Assembly (NCBI RefSeq): GCF_008868125.1 | Contig: NZ_WAAQ01000003.1 | Location: 357,539 to 421,538 of the forward strand | Origin: Microbacterium maritypicum | Lineage (GTDB): Bacteria; Actinomycetota; Actinomycetes; Actinomycetales; Microbacteriaceae | Direction of reading: 5' to 3' | Length of the DNA: 64,000 nt | In this document: positions 1 through 8,701 of the stretch, piece after piece | Position numbering within the stretch: the first letter of the stretch is position 1 | Layout of the letters: each line of letters starts with the position of its first letter | Translations under genes and position numbers: made by a program | Notes under the pieces: model-generated | What the model saw: only the letters and a program-made list of their open reading frames with translations | Databases searched by the model: none | Told to the model about the DNA's origin: nothing

Positions 1-21
1 GGGGAACGACGTGACGAACCG

Positions 22-1017
22 TCAGTCAGGAGAGACGTCGGTGTCGGCGACCGGCGACGAAGGAAGCTCGTCGTCGGAGGCCCCGGATGTCCGCTCACCA
101 GCACGGAGCGGAGAAGAGTTCGCGTCGCTGAGGCGCGCGGGAGAGGCGCCGCTTCCGCCGCCGGGACCGGCGGAGGACGACGCGGGAACCGTGCTGCCCG
201 GCGGGCTCGACGGCGGCGGGTCGGTGGGCACACGAGTGGTGTCGTCGCCGGCGCCGGTGGCGCCGTCCGCGGCGGAGAGCACGCTCGGATGCGGGGATCC
301 GCCCGGGGGCAGAGCTGTCGACGTGACCGGGGGCATCGTCGCGATGTCCTCCGCGATGATCACGGTCGGGGTCGTCGTCACCGCAGGCTCGGTGATGCTC
401 TCCGGCCCCTCGCCGGGTTCGGGCGAGGTCGGGTCGAGGGCCTCGAGCACGGGAGGAATGGTCTCATTCGTGACGTTCCCGAGAAGTGCGGTGGCGTCAT
501 CGACCACGCCGACGACGTCGCCCACCGCGGAGATCAGGCCGAGGTCGGAGGCGAGCCCGCCGACCACCGGGATGCCGGAGACCGTGTCGAGAATCGGATC
601 GGTGATCTGGGAGACCGGTGCGCCGGTCAGCACGTCGGTGACCGGCGCGACGACCGCCGTCGTGGTCTCCGTCACGGCATGGACCACGGGAGTGACCGCC
701 GGCCCGACGACCGGAGCGTCCACGACCGGCGCGGTCACGGTGGCGACGACGGCCGGGACGGCCTGCTGCACGGGGGCGACCACCTGTGTGACCACGGGAG
801 CGACGACCTCTGTGACGATGGGTGCCACGGGGGCCGTGACGGCCGACACCGTGTTGCTGACCAGCGAGGTGAGCCCGTCGAGCGGCCCGTCTTCCTGGTC
901 GTCCGCGTGCGCGGATCCGCCCGAGAGGAGGACGGTGAGCGTCGCCCAGGCGAGCACGCCGATGCCACCCCAGAAGACGACGGCAGGTGTGCCGCGTCGG
1001 GTGGCCCGAACGTCCAC
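22..1017 (-). CDS. secreted Pro/Val/Thr-rich repetitive protein
   Basis: The 331-residue product starts with a positively charged stretch, a hydrophobic segment (about residues 13-31) and a likely signal-peptidase site after GGSAHA, so it is probably exported. The mature part (about 50-150) is a low-complexity run of irregular PVV, APV and TVT units, followed by a Pro/Ser/Gly-rich tail with no sorting motif. The GTG start is preceded by a strong GGGGGAGG ribosome site 6 bases upstream. It diverges from dnaB and is not in an operon visible here. No catalytic domain is recognisable. It may be a cell-wall or surface filler protein, but the function is unknown. The opposite strand is open over the same region only because of the composition bias. 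Confidence 0.75.
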   Translation of the reverse strand: MDVRATRRGTPAVVFWGGIGVLAWATLTVLLSGGSAHADDQEDGPLDGLTSLVSNTVSAVTAPVAPIVTEVVAPVVTQVVAPVQQAVPAVVATVTAPVVDAPVVGPAVTPVVHAVTETTTAVVAPVTDVLTGAPVSQITDPILDTVSGIPVVGGLASDLGLISAVGDVVGVVDDATALLGNVTNETIPPVLEALDPTSPEPGEGPESITEPAVTTTPTVIIAEDIATMPPVTSTALPPGGSPHPSVLSAADGATGAGDDTTRVPTDPPPSSPPGSTVPASSSAGPGGGSGASPARLSDANSSPLRAGERTSGASDDELPSSPVADTDVSPD

Positions 1018-1576
1018 GTCAACCTCCCCCTCAGAAGGTGATCTCGTGTGCCTCCCCCTCAGAAAGCCACGAATCTCGACGGAGCTGCGTCGATTGGAGG
1101 CGACGATACTCGCGGCCGCACGATCTGTCTAGGGGGTTCTCCGCGCGTTTCCGGGGATGTCGGGGTGTGACGCGCCCGGAGAAATCTCGGCTTGACTTTC
1201 CCCAGGTTCTACACATCCCATCCCCGGAGAGGGCAACCTTCAACGCCCGATTTAAACTGATTTTCATCCACAGGCTGGGGAAAGGGTAAATACCAGATCA
1301 GGGCAGATAAAAAAGTTTGCTTTCCCGCTCCTCCACGGGGTTATCCACACCCGTTGTGCACAGACACTCCGACTTTGTCCGCACGCTTTCCACATGGTTA
1401 TCCACAGGCCGTGTTGCATGTGGAAAGAGTCGCTCGTAGCGTGGGCGAGCGACCGAATGTCGGAGGCACCTGTTTTGCTGTTCAGGGTGGCGTGAGGGCC
1501 GAGATCCATACAGGCCCCGCCGTCGAGGCGTCTCCTCGGAACATCGCATCGGAAACGTCGCATCGAAGGGAAGACT
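1018..1576. promoter_or_regulatory. dnaB upstream spacer with DnaA-box-like sites
   Basis: This 559-base gene-free stretch separates the secreted protein from dnaB. It holds two perfect TTATCCACA nonamers (1341-1349 and 1398-1406), a near match TTCATCCACA (1263-1272), and a short A/T-rich run near 1303-1322. DnaA boxes of this sequence are the classic binding sites of the initiator DnaA. The cluster could regulate dnaB, titrate DnaA, or be an origin-related remnant. No dnaA, dnaN or rpmH is visible beside it, so I do not call it oriC. Short ORFs here look like chance. Confidence 0.55.
1023..1064. repeat. 14-bp direct repeat around the ribosome site
   Basis: CCTCCCCCTCAGAA occurs at 1023-1036 and again at 1051-1064, a period of 28 bases. 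On the minus strand each copy carries a GGGGGAGG Shine-Dalgarno core. Only the copy at 1023 sits at the right distance from the GTG start of the secreted protein. It looks like a small tandem duplication in the leader. Confidence 0.6.
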
Positions 1577-2950
1577 GTGTCGATCGCTGACATCTCAGAG
1601 GAGCGCATGGGCGCGAAGCGCGCGCCCGAGCGCACGCCTCCCCACGACCTCCTCGCCGAGCAGAGCGCGCTGGGCGGAATGCTCCTGTCGAAGGATGCGG
1701 TCGCCGATGTGATCGAGACGCTCAAGGGCGCCGACTTCTACATCCCCAAGCACGAGCTGATCTTCGAGGCCATCCTCTCGCTGTACTCGCACGGCGAGCC
1801 CACCGACGTCGTCGCCGTCACCGATGAGCTCATCAAGACGGGCGAGCTCGGCCGCGCCGGCGGCGCCGACTACCTGCACACCCTGACCTCGATCGTGCCC
1901 ACGGCCGCGAACGCCGGCTACTACGCCGGCATCGTCTCGGAGCGCGCGATCCTGCGCCGGCTCGTCGACGCCGGCACCCGCATCGTGCAGCTCGGCTATG
2001 CCGGTGAGGGCGACGCGACCGACATCGTCAACAACGCACAGGCCGAGATCTACTCGATCACCGGATCCGAGACCGCCGAAGACTACGTCCCCCTGCAGAT
2101 CGCCGTCGATGCCGCCCTCGAGGAGATCGAAGCCGCCAGCGGTCGCGACGGATCCATGACCGGGGTTCCGACCGGCTTCAAGGAGCTCGACGAGCTCACG
2201 AACGGCCTGCACGGCGGTCAGATGATCGTCGTCGCCGCCCGACCCGCCATGGGTAAGTCCACGCTCGCGCTCGACTTCGCCCGCTCGGCATCCATCGGCC
2301 ACAACCTCCCCTCCGTGTTCTTCTCGCTCGAGATGGGCAAGAGCGAGATCGCGATGCGTCTGCTCAGCGCCGAGGGTGCGATCCCTCTGCAGAACATGCG
2401 AAAGGGAAACCTCGACCCGCGCGACTGGACCACGGTCGCCGCGACCCGAGGCCGCATCAACGACGCCCCGCTCTACATCGACGACAGCCCGAACATGACA
2501 CTCGTCGAGATCCGTGCCAAGTGCCGTCGACTCAAGCAGCGCGAGGGCCTGCGCATGGTCATCATCGACTACCTGCAGCTCATGACATCGGGCAAGCGCG
2601 TCGAGTCGCGTCAGCAGGAGGTCTCGGAGTTCTCGCGAAGCCTCAAGCTCATCGCCAAGGAGCTGCAGGTTCCGGTCATCGCCCTCTCGCAACTGAACCG
2701 TGGTCCCGAGCAGCGCACCGACAAGAAGCCCGCGATCAGCGACCTGCGAGAGTCCGGCTCGATCGAGCAGGACGCCGACATGGTCATCCTGCTGCACCGC
2801 GACTCGGTCTACGACAAGGACGTGCGTCCGGGCGAGGCCGACCTCATCGTCGCCAAGCACCGTAACGGACCGACCGCGACGATCACTGTCGCGTTCCAGG
2901 GACACTACTCGCGCTTCATGGACATGGCCCCCGGCGGCGACTTCAACTGA
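1577..2950 (+). CDS. dnaB: replicative DNA helicase DnaB
   Basis: The product is a 457-residue hexameric helicase that unwinds DNA at the fork and loads primase. The N-terminal DnaB domain spans about 20-125. The RecA-like motor has Walker A ARPAMGKS (221-228), Walker B MVIIDYLQLM, and the conserved SQLNRGPE and DLRESGSIEQDAD blocks. Length is normal and no intein is present. The start is a GTG with GAAGGGA upstream; an ATG ten codons later (residue 11) is an alternative. It is the only clear housekeeping gene in the window and marks the chromosomal left border of the accessory region. Confidence 0.97.
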   Translation: MSIADISEERMGAKRAPERTPPHDLLAEQSALGGMLLSKDAVADVIETLKGADFYIPKHELIFEAILSLYSHGEPTDVVAVTDELIKTGELGRAGGADYLHTLTSIVPTAANAGYYAGIVSERAILRRLVDAGTRIVQLGYAGEGDATDIVNNAQAEIYSITGSETAEDYVPLQIAVDAALEEIEAASGRDGSMTGVPTGFKELDELTNGLHGGQMIVVAARPAMGKSTLALDFARSASIGHNLPSVFFSLEMGKSEIAMRLLSAEGAIPLQNMRKGNLDPRDWTTVAATRGRINDAPLYIDDSPNMTLVEIRAKCRRLKQREGLRMVIIDYLQLMTSGKRVESRQQEVSEFSRSLKLIAKELQVPVIALSQLNRGPEQRTDKKPAISDLRESGSIEQDADMVILLHRDSVYDKDVRPGEADLIVAKHRNGPTATITVAFQGHYSRFMDMAPGGDFN

Positions 2951-2983
2951 AGGTTCTCGGTGAGAGTTGCGAATTCCACGACG

Positions 2984-3012
2984 GTTTTCAAACGACTTGC
3001 AAATTTGAAAAC
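2984..3012. repeat. 9-bp inverted repeat between dnaB and the kinase gene
   Basis: GTTTTCAAA (2984-2992) and TTTGAAAAC (3004-3012) form a perfect inverted repeat with an 11-base spacer. It starts 33 bases after the dnaB stop and ends 30 bases before the kinase start. The stem is A/T-rich with no T tract, so an operator for the kinase gene is as likely as a terminator. Confidence 0.5.
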
Positions 3013-3042
3013 TCATCCCCTCGGACGATGTAAGGAAAGAAC

Positions 3043-5058
3043 TTGCCAGCCGATCGCACGCTGCTCGAACGAGTCGCCATTTCCCTCTTTCCCCTCGCGG
3101 ATGAGGTAGCCCACCTCGGCACGGGCGGATTCGCCTGCACCTTCAGAATCCGAGAGGGTGACCGGCAAACAGCCCTCAAGATCATCGATCCGGGGCTCTC
3201 CGAGCGTGAGCGTGTCGACAGAGAACTCAATGCTCTGCAACGAGTTACGAACGACGGAGTCGTGCAATTCCTCGCTCATGGCGTTCACAAGTTCGAGGGA
3301 GTCGACTACTGCTGGATTCGGATGGAGTTCATCGAGGGTAGGTCTCTTGGGGCCGAGCTCGGGGCCGGAGTGGTCTTCACTCCGCTCGAAGCGCTCGACT
3401 TGATAAGCCGGCTAACCGATGCGGCCGCGTCGATCTGGGCCCAAGGCACAGCGCATCGAGACCTGAGCCCGAACAACATCATCCTCGACGCTGACGGCAG
3501 GCCGGTCATCGTCGACTTGGGGTTGGCTCGTCACGTAGACGATGAGTCTTACACCGCGTTGCCGACCCCCGGAACGCCGGGATGGATGAGCCCTGAGCAG
3601 GTTGGCTCGTCCCCCGTCCACGGCGACTGGCGTAGTGATCAGTTCGTCATCGGCGCGCTTGCCTACCGACTCCTGACCAACGTGCAGCCCTTCTACGCAC
3701 TCAGCCTCATCGATCGATGGCGCGCGCCCGCAGTGCAGACACCTCAACCAATACGAGCCATCGACCCGGAGATTCCCTCGGCCGTCGCGGATGTCGTCGA
3801 GAGGATGCTGCACAAGCAGCCGCACAGGCGATATCTCAAAGTCAGCGAGCTTCTGACAGACCTCACACTCGCGATTTCGTCGATGCAGTCGGCGTCGACC
3901 ATCGAGACCAGCCCCCAGCGCTTTCTGCTGAACATCGGGCAGGTCAAGAACTACGCCGAAAACGGCTTTCTCTCCGCGCTCCGACCGCACGGAGTGGTCA
4001 TCGATATCCGCGCAGGTTCACGAGTCCGTGAGTTCGTTGACGCTGCACATGACGTCGGAGCTGAGGCGATCGTGGATCCGGTCACTCACTACGTCCGGAG
4101 TCCCCTCGCCGTTCGACCGGCAGGCTTCCGAAAGCTCCCGTACGGTTCGGCGCCCGTACTAACCGGGTTCTCAGATGAGACCTCGCGTCGAGAGTTTTGC
4201 ACCAACGTGCTCGACTCCGTGACGGCCGACGAACCTGACGCGATCGTCTCGCCATATTTCTACGCGGCCGAGAACGAGCAGAGCTGGCTCACCGAATCCG
4301 TGGCCTGCGCAGGACTGACGGAGGCGCTCCTTACTCAGCGCGGGCAGGTGACCTCGATGTGGCTTGGTGTCGCCGTGCACTCCAGCTGGCTCGCCAATGA
4401 GAGGCAGCGCGATCTCCTACTGACGGCCCTCACGGCTCGGCAGTGGCGAGGCGTCCACCTGTTGCTGAGTACTACACAGGCGCCGTTCGGACCGCTCGGC
4501 GATGTCGACACGCTGCGTGGCCTTCGCGATCTCATCGCCGTACTCCGGGAAGCCGGAACGCCGGTGATCGTCGGACGACGAGCGAGTAGCGGACTGTTGC
4601 TCCTTGCTCTCGGAGCGGAAGGATGGTCCACCGGCGTCTCGGGGAACCTGATGAACATGACACCGCATCCCGAGGATGAGACGTCGGGTGGGCGATCTCT
4701 TGACCGCATCTACATACCGGGGCTCGTGAATCTGGTGTCAATCGAGGCGTACCTGCTCATGCGTGCTCGTCGGCCCGAATACGTGGAGCTGGGGACGCCG
4801 CAGGCTGCGGCACTCCTCGACGGCAATCCCAGCTTGGATGACCTCAGTACCGAGGAACGCATCCTCCTCCTGCAGCACAACCTCATCGCACAGTCGCGCC
4901 AGGTTTCCGAACTGGCGACCCTCCCCGCCGGACAGAGGATCGCTCGCCTTCGAACCTGGGTCGACGTTGCCACGGAGCGATATCGCGAACTGCCTCCGAC
5001 TCGGCTCCCGAGTGAAGGCCCGGCCTTCCTCGAAGGCTGGGCGGAAGTCCTGGCTTAG
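3043..5058 (+). CDS. Ser/Thr protein kinase with large uncharacterised C-terminal domain
   Basis: The 671-residue protein has an N-terminal eukaryotic-like kinase domain (about 20-285): glycine loop GTGGFA (26-31), Lys46 in ALKI, Glu61, catalytic HRDLSPNN (138-145), DLG in place of DFG (158-160) and SPE in place of APE (183-185). No transmembrane helix or PASTA repeat follows, so it is probably cytoplasmic. Residues 300-590 alternate predicted strands and helices and include GAEGWSTGVSGNL, which suggests a TIM-barrel-like enzyme fold; this is an inference. The start is TTG with AAGGAAAG upstream. The gene ends exactly where the convergent nuclease-like gene ends. A role in defence or regulation is possible but unproven. 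Confidence 0.85.
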   Translation: MPADRTLLERVAISLFPLADEVAHLGTGGFACTFRIREGDRQTALKIIDPGLSERERVDRELNALQRVTNDGVVQFLAHGVHKFEGVDYCWIRMEFIEGRSLGAELGAGVVFTPLEALDLISRLTDAAASIWAQGTAHRDLSPNNIILDADGRPVIVDLGLARHVDDESYTALPTPGTPGWMSPEQVGSSPVHGDWRSDQFVIGALAYRLLTNVQPFYALSLIDRWRAPAVQTPQPIRAIDPEIPSAVADVVERMLHKQPHRRYLKVSELLTDLTLAISSMQSASTIETSPQRFLLNIGQVKNYAENGFLSALRPHGVVIDIRAGSRVREFVDAAHDVGAEAIVDPVTHYVRSPLAVRPAGFRKLPYGSAPVLTGFSDETSRREFCTNVLDSVTADEPDAIVSPYFYAAENEQSWLTESVACAGLTEALLTQRGQVTSMWLGVAVHSSWLANERQRDLLLTALTARQWRGVHLLLSTTQAPFGPLGDVDTLRGLRDLIAVLREAGTPVIVGRRASSGLLLLALGAEGWSTGVSGNLMNMTPHPEDETSGGRSLDRIYIPGLVNLVSIEAYLLMRARRPEYVELGTPQAAALLDGNPSLDDLSTEERILLLQHNLIAQSRQVSELATLPAGQRIARLRTWVDVATERYRELPPTRLPSEGPAFLEGWAEVLA

Positions 5059-5739
5059 TTAGACGGCGAGGCTAGGAGCCTGCGACCCGCCCAGCCGGGA
5101 GCTATCCATACTCGCCTCGAGCACACGCTCACTCGCGATGCGGCGTCTCGCCGGCGTCGATGTCGACTGGGTGGGTGCGTCGACGAGAATCTCGACCGTG
5201 TTCGACCCCACGGCGAGTAGCCCGACGCCAGCCTGACGAGCGGCGCCGAGGGCTTCTGTCCGCACACGTTCGCGCGGAAGCGCGAGGTAGCTGCGATCCG
5301 CAAACGTTCGATACGCGGTCGCTTGAGCAATGCCGCGGCGCGCGTCTCGGAGCTTCAACTCGACGGCAATGAGCTCGTCAAACGGGTCCTTCGGTCGCAC
5401 CCTCGTACGGTATCGAGACCCGGCGAGAACGAGCAGACCCTGATCGATAAGCGGATCTATTGCTTCTCGCCTCAGAGACGACAGACCGCGGGGTGCCCAC
5501 TCTCGCAAGTCATCGAGCGTCCTGAAAGAGGTGCAGAAGTCCAGCACCGCGAGCTGGATGGACTTCGCGACTGGGCGCGCTTGGCGACGTCGGTTTCTTA
5601 GCCGAGCCTCGTCTCCGAGGCCCGCGACGAGGTCCGCGACACCGTAGCCCACCGTCACCTCGTGACCAACGCAGCTTCCGCCAACCCTCTCCAGCCAACG
5701 CGCAACGGGAGCAGCCATGTCGACTTCGCGAACGAACAA
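5059..5739 (-). CDS. PD-(D/E)XK-like nuclease with winged-helix-like insert
   Basis: The 226-residue product has a split nuclease-like signature: Asp36 in GYGVADLV, then Glu127-x-Lys129 in AVELKLRD followed by Gln139, a usual order for PD-(D/E)XK folds. Between them (about 58-112) lies a winged-helix-like region (FRTLDDLREWAPRG and EAIDPLIDQGLLV). The TTG start has AGGAGG 10 bases upstream. It is probably cotranscribed with the winged-helix gene 95 bases upstream, and its stop abuts the kinase stop. DNA cleavage is inferred from motif spacing only. It could be an inactive DNA-binding relative. Confidence 0.6.
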   Translation of the reverse strand: MFVREVDMAAPVARWLERVGGSCVGHEVTVGYGVADLVAGLGDEARLRNRRRQARPVAKSIQLAVLDFCTSFRTLDDLREWAPRGLSSLRREAIDPLIDQGLLVLAGSRYRTRVRPKDPFDELIAVELKLRDARRGIAQATAYRTFADRSYLALPRERVRTEALGAARQAGVGLLAVGSNTVEILVDAPTQSTSTPARRRIASERVLEASMDSSRLGGSQAPSLAV

Positions 5740-5834
5740 TGTGAACTCCCTCCTGGGCTAGCGGCCACTCTAGCGGGCGTAAGGTATCGCCTTCAGCAGG
5801 CCGACACTACTCGCGCCCTCCGACGCGCCCGGCC

Positions 5835-6152
5835 TCAAGCAGCCGGCGAGGAGGCAGTAGGCCCTTCGGCCGCAACACGCCGAGCGAGGTCCCAGTACGG
5901 ACTCTCGATCCGGCGAAAAAGCAGCGTGCGTTCACCGGGGACGCGGCCAATCTGCTCGATCACCTGCCCCTTCTTGAGGCGACCGAGCAGTGGATGCACG
6001 AGCGTCGGGTCCACGCCGGTCGCCGAAACGATCTGGGGCGCGGAGAACACGTCGTCATCGTGGTTCGCAATGAACAGCATGACGGAGAGCATGTGGCTGT
6101 TGCCGAACATCGCTTTCGAGTGTTCGGGTGCAAGATCAGTCAGCAGCACCAC
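5835..6152 (-). CDS. small winged-helix DNA-binding protein
   Basis: This 105-residue protein resembles MarR/Rrf2-type winged helices: a helical start, the recognition region SAPQIVSATGVDPTLVHPLLGRLKKGQVIEQ (split here as helix-turn-helix about 41-72), and a hairpin with ERTLLF. The start is GTG with GGGAGA 8 bases upstream. It is divergent from the SecA2 gene. The space between them holds palindromes that it could bind, so autoregulation is plausible. It probably forms an operon with the nuclease-like gene downstream. Confidence 0.65.
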   Translation of the reverse strand: MVLLTDLAPEHSKAMFGNSHMLSVMLFIANHDDDVFSAPQIVSATGVDPTLVHPLLGRLKKGQVIEQIGRVPGERTLLFRRIESPYWDLARRVAAEGPTASSPAA

Positions 6153-6207
6153 GTTTCGAGTCTCCCACGTCGCAGCGATCGGCGACCCTGCAACTGCTTG
6201 GCGTGAA

Positions 6208-6326
6208 TGTGACCTTCACAAATATAAGGCCTCGCCGCCTTCGATATATGAGACACATGTAGGTTCCGGTTGGACTTGTCCGTTTCGCAGACGAAATGTC
6301 CACGCGGTGTCCATCTGGACATTTCG
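6208..6326. promoter_or_regulatory. palindrome-rich divergent promoter region
   Basis: Between the winged-helix gene and secA2 lie several inverted repeats: TGTGA-CCT-TCACA (6208-6220), AAGGC/GCCTT (6226-6241), GGAC-TT-GTCC (6272-6281), TTTCG-CAGA-CGAAA (6283-6296), and a perfect 10-bp pair CGAAATGTCC (6292-6301) and GGACATTTCG (6317-6326). The unit GNCCnTTTCG recurs three times in either direction. An A/T-rich element near 6220-6250 could supply promoters both ways. This looks like an operator array. Confidence 0.6.
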
Positions 6327-6379
6327 GGCCGGCAAACTCACTCCGCTGGCGCGCAGAGCCGTCGTGTTTGGATGGGGGC

Positions 6380-8701
6380 ATGAGGCGGTGGATTGAGCGA
6401 GTGACCGGGGCGCCCGGTTCCACGTCCTTTCGGCGCTTCCGTCGCATCGTGTCTGCAGCGAACGAGCGCGGGCAGTGGGCCGGCGATCTCGATGACGCCG
6501 ACTTGTCACGCGCCGCCCGCGCAGCACTGATCTCGCCAGGTCGCAGTGCGGTAGTCGAGCCGACCGCCGACCTGTTGGCTGTGCTGCGCACGGCCGCGCG
6601 GCGCACGCTCGGGGAAGAGCCGTTCGATGAGCAACTGCTGGCGGCTTGCGCGCTGGCAGCGGGGAACGCGGTAGAGATGGACACCGGTGAGGGGAAGACT
6701 CTTGCCGGTGCTCTCGCTGCGGCCGCTTTCGCGGTCGCCGGTCGGCGCGTACATGTGCTGTCGGTGAACGACTATCTCGCGGAGCGGGATGCCGCGTGGA
6801 TGCGTCCCCTCTTCGATTCGCTCGACATCCGTGTCGGCTGGGTCGGTCAACACACGCCGCTGATGACGCGGGCTGAGATGTATAGGTTGGACGTCGTCTA
6901 CGCGCCGGTCAGCGAGGTCGGATACGACGTGCTCCGCGACCGGTTCGCGACAACCGAAGCAGACCGCGTGAGCCCGGTGCTCGATGTCGCGATCGTCGAC
7001 GAGGCCGACGCGGTACTGATCGACGAAGCGGTGTCGCCCCTCGTCCTCGCCGGAACGTCCACAGACAGCCCGGAAGACTTCACGCTGGCGGACGCCCTCG
7101 TGCAAGAGCTTGACCCCGGACTGCACTACGCGATCGACGCCGACCATGCCACCGTCTCGCTCACCGACGCCGGCCTCGACCTCCTCGAGAACCGACTCGG
7201 CGGTGTGAACCTCTACGACACCGCACACACAGCGACGCTCACACGCCTCAACCTCGCCCTCCACGCTCACGTTCTCGTGCACCGAGACGTCGACTACCTG
7301 GTCGTCGACGACGCGATCAAGCTCATCAACACCGCAAGAGGCCGTGTCGCGCACCAGCAACGGTGGCCAGACGGGCTGCACGCGGCAGTCGAGGCCAAAG
7401 AGCAGCTCACTGTCTCGTCGCCCGGGATCGTCCTCGACACCCTCACGGTGCAGGATCTGCTGCGTCGCTATATGACCCTGTCGGGCATGAGCGGAACCAT
7501 GGTCGCAGTGGCCGAGGAACTGGCCGAGTTCTACTCGCTCCGCTCTGGTCGGATCGAACGACGGCTACCGAACCAGCGGACAGATCTGCCGCAGCGTGTC
7601 TTCCTCGACGAGGACTCCCGCGTGGATGCCGTGTTGGTGGAGGCTCGAGAGCGTCATCGGGCAGGGCAACCGGTGCTCGTGGGAACACAGAGCGTCGCGG
7701 AGTCCGAACACTACGCAAAGGTGCTCGCCGAGGCGGGAATCGAAGCCCACGTGCTCAACGCCCGCAACGACGCGCGGGAGGCCGCAGTCATTGCAGAGGC
7801 CGGCGAGTATGGGGCGGTCACGATATCCACCCAGATGTCGGGGCGCGGCACAGACATCCGCCTCGGAGGCATCGACGAGCACGACCATCGTCGCGTCGCG
7901 AGAAGCGGGGGACTAGCGGTGCTGCAGATCGGCAGGTATCCGTCCGGCCGCCTTGACGCGCAGTTGCGCGGCCGCTCAGGCAGGCAGGGCGACCCCGGCA
8001 CTACCGCCACCTTCGTGAGCACCACCGACGAACTGGTGCAGGCCAACGCTCCTGACCACCTGCTCGAGAAGATCCGACGACGAGGATCGCAACTCGACCA
8101 GACCACGCTCGGTTCCATCATCGACCAGGCGCAGCGGATCGCCGAGGGCATCCAACACGACCGCCACCGCGACACCTGGGACTTCAGCCGCGCGATCGCC
8201 CGCCAGCGCGACACCGTTCTCGGCGACCGAGAGGCGGTCATGAACGGTGACCGCGCCGCCCTAGAGGTCACTCGACGAATACCAGAGGCATTCGATCGCC
8301 TTGCCTCGGCATCCTCCCCGTCAGTAGTTGCTCGTCTCGCCCGCGACGTCGCATTGTGGTGTCTCGACGAACAGTGGTGCGACCATCTGGCACATCTGAC
8401 GGAGATCCGCGACGGCATCCACCTGCAGGCCCTCGCCGGCGTCAACCCGCGCGATGAGTTTCACCGCATCGCACTGCGCGAATTCCGCGGATTCTTCGCG
8501 TCGGCTTATGACCGCGCCGCCGACATCATCCGTGACGTGACACCCGACCAGCTCGGGCAGGACATCACTGTGCTCGGGTTGCGCCGACCGTCGGCAACGT
8601 GGACCTACATGACCAGCGACAATCCCCTGGGTAGTCCGATGGACCGCGCCGCGCGCGCGGCTGGCAAATGGATTCGGACACGCGTCTATCGGATCGAGTA
8701 A
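6380..8701 (+). CDS. secA2: SecA2-type accessory preprotein translocase ATPase
   Basis: The 773-residue product is a SecA-family motor. It has Walker A MDTGEGKT (100-107), NDYLAERDA, Walker B VDEAD (206-210), the second RecA domain with TQMSGRGTDI and RSGRQGDPG, and the helical scaffold. It lacks the C-terminal zinc-binding tail of housekeeping SecA and is shorter, as in actinobacterial SecA2, which exports a small set of proteins through SecYEG. The ATG at 6380 follows GATGGGGG; longer upstream reading is rejected because it would run through the operator array. No accessory SecY is nearby, so the substrates are unknown. Confidence 0.9.
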   Translation: MRRWIERVTGAPGSTSFRRFRRIVSAANERGQWAGDLDDADLSRAARAALISPGRSAVVEPTADLLAVLRTAARRTLGEEPFDEQLLAACALAAGNAVEMDTGEGKTLAGALAAAAFAVAGRRVHVLSVNDYLAERDAAWMRPLFDSLDIRVGWVGQHTPLMTRAEMYRLDVVYAPVSEVGYDVLRDRFATTEADRVSPVLDVAIVDEADAVLIDEAVSPLVLAGTSTDSPEDFTLADALVQELDPGLHYAIDADHATVSLTDAGLDLLENRLGGVNLYDTAHTATLTRLNLALHAHVLVHRDVDYLVVDDAIKLINTARGRVAHQQRWPDGLHAAVEAKEQLTVSSPGIVLDTLTVQDLLRRYMTLSGMSGTMVAVAEELAEFYSLRSGRIERRLPNQRTDLPQRVFLDEDSRVDAVLVEARERHRAGQPVLVGTQSVAESEHYAKVLAEAGIEAHVLNARNDAREAAVIAEAGEYGAVTISTQMSGRGTDIRLGGIDEHDHRRVARSGGLAVLQIGRYPSGRLDAQLRGRSGRQGDPGTTATFVSTTDELVQANAPDHLLEKIRRRGSQLDQTTLGSIIDQAQRIAEGIQHDRHRDTWDFSRAIARQRDTVLGDREAVMNGDRAALEVTRRIPEAFDRLASASSPSVVARLARDVALWCLDEQWCDHLAHLTEIRDGIHLQALAGVNPRDEFHRIALREFRGFFASAYDRAADIIRDVTPDQLGQDITVLGLRRPSATWTYMTSDNPLGSPMDRAARAAGKWIRTRVYRIE

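Noticed and set aside
1262..1406. Calling the dnaB spacer oriC
   Set aside because: Too few boxes are visible and dnaA, dnaN, rpmH and parAB are absent, so only a DnaA-box cluster is claimed.
1595..3016. 473-codon minus-strand frame across dnaB
   Set aside because: It is antisense to an unmistakable dnaB, has Val/Asp/Gly-biased shadow composition and no ribosome site or domain.
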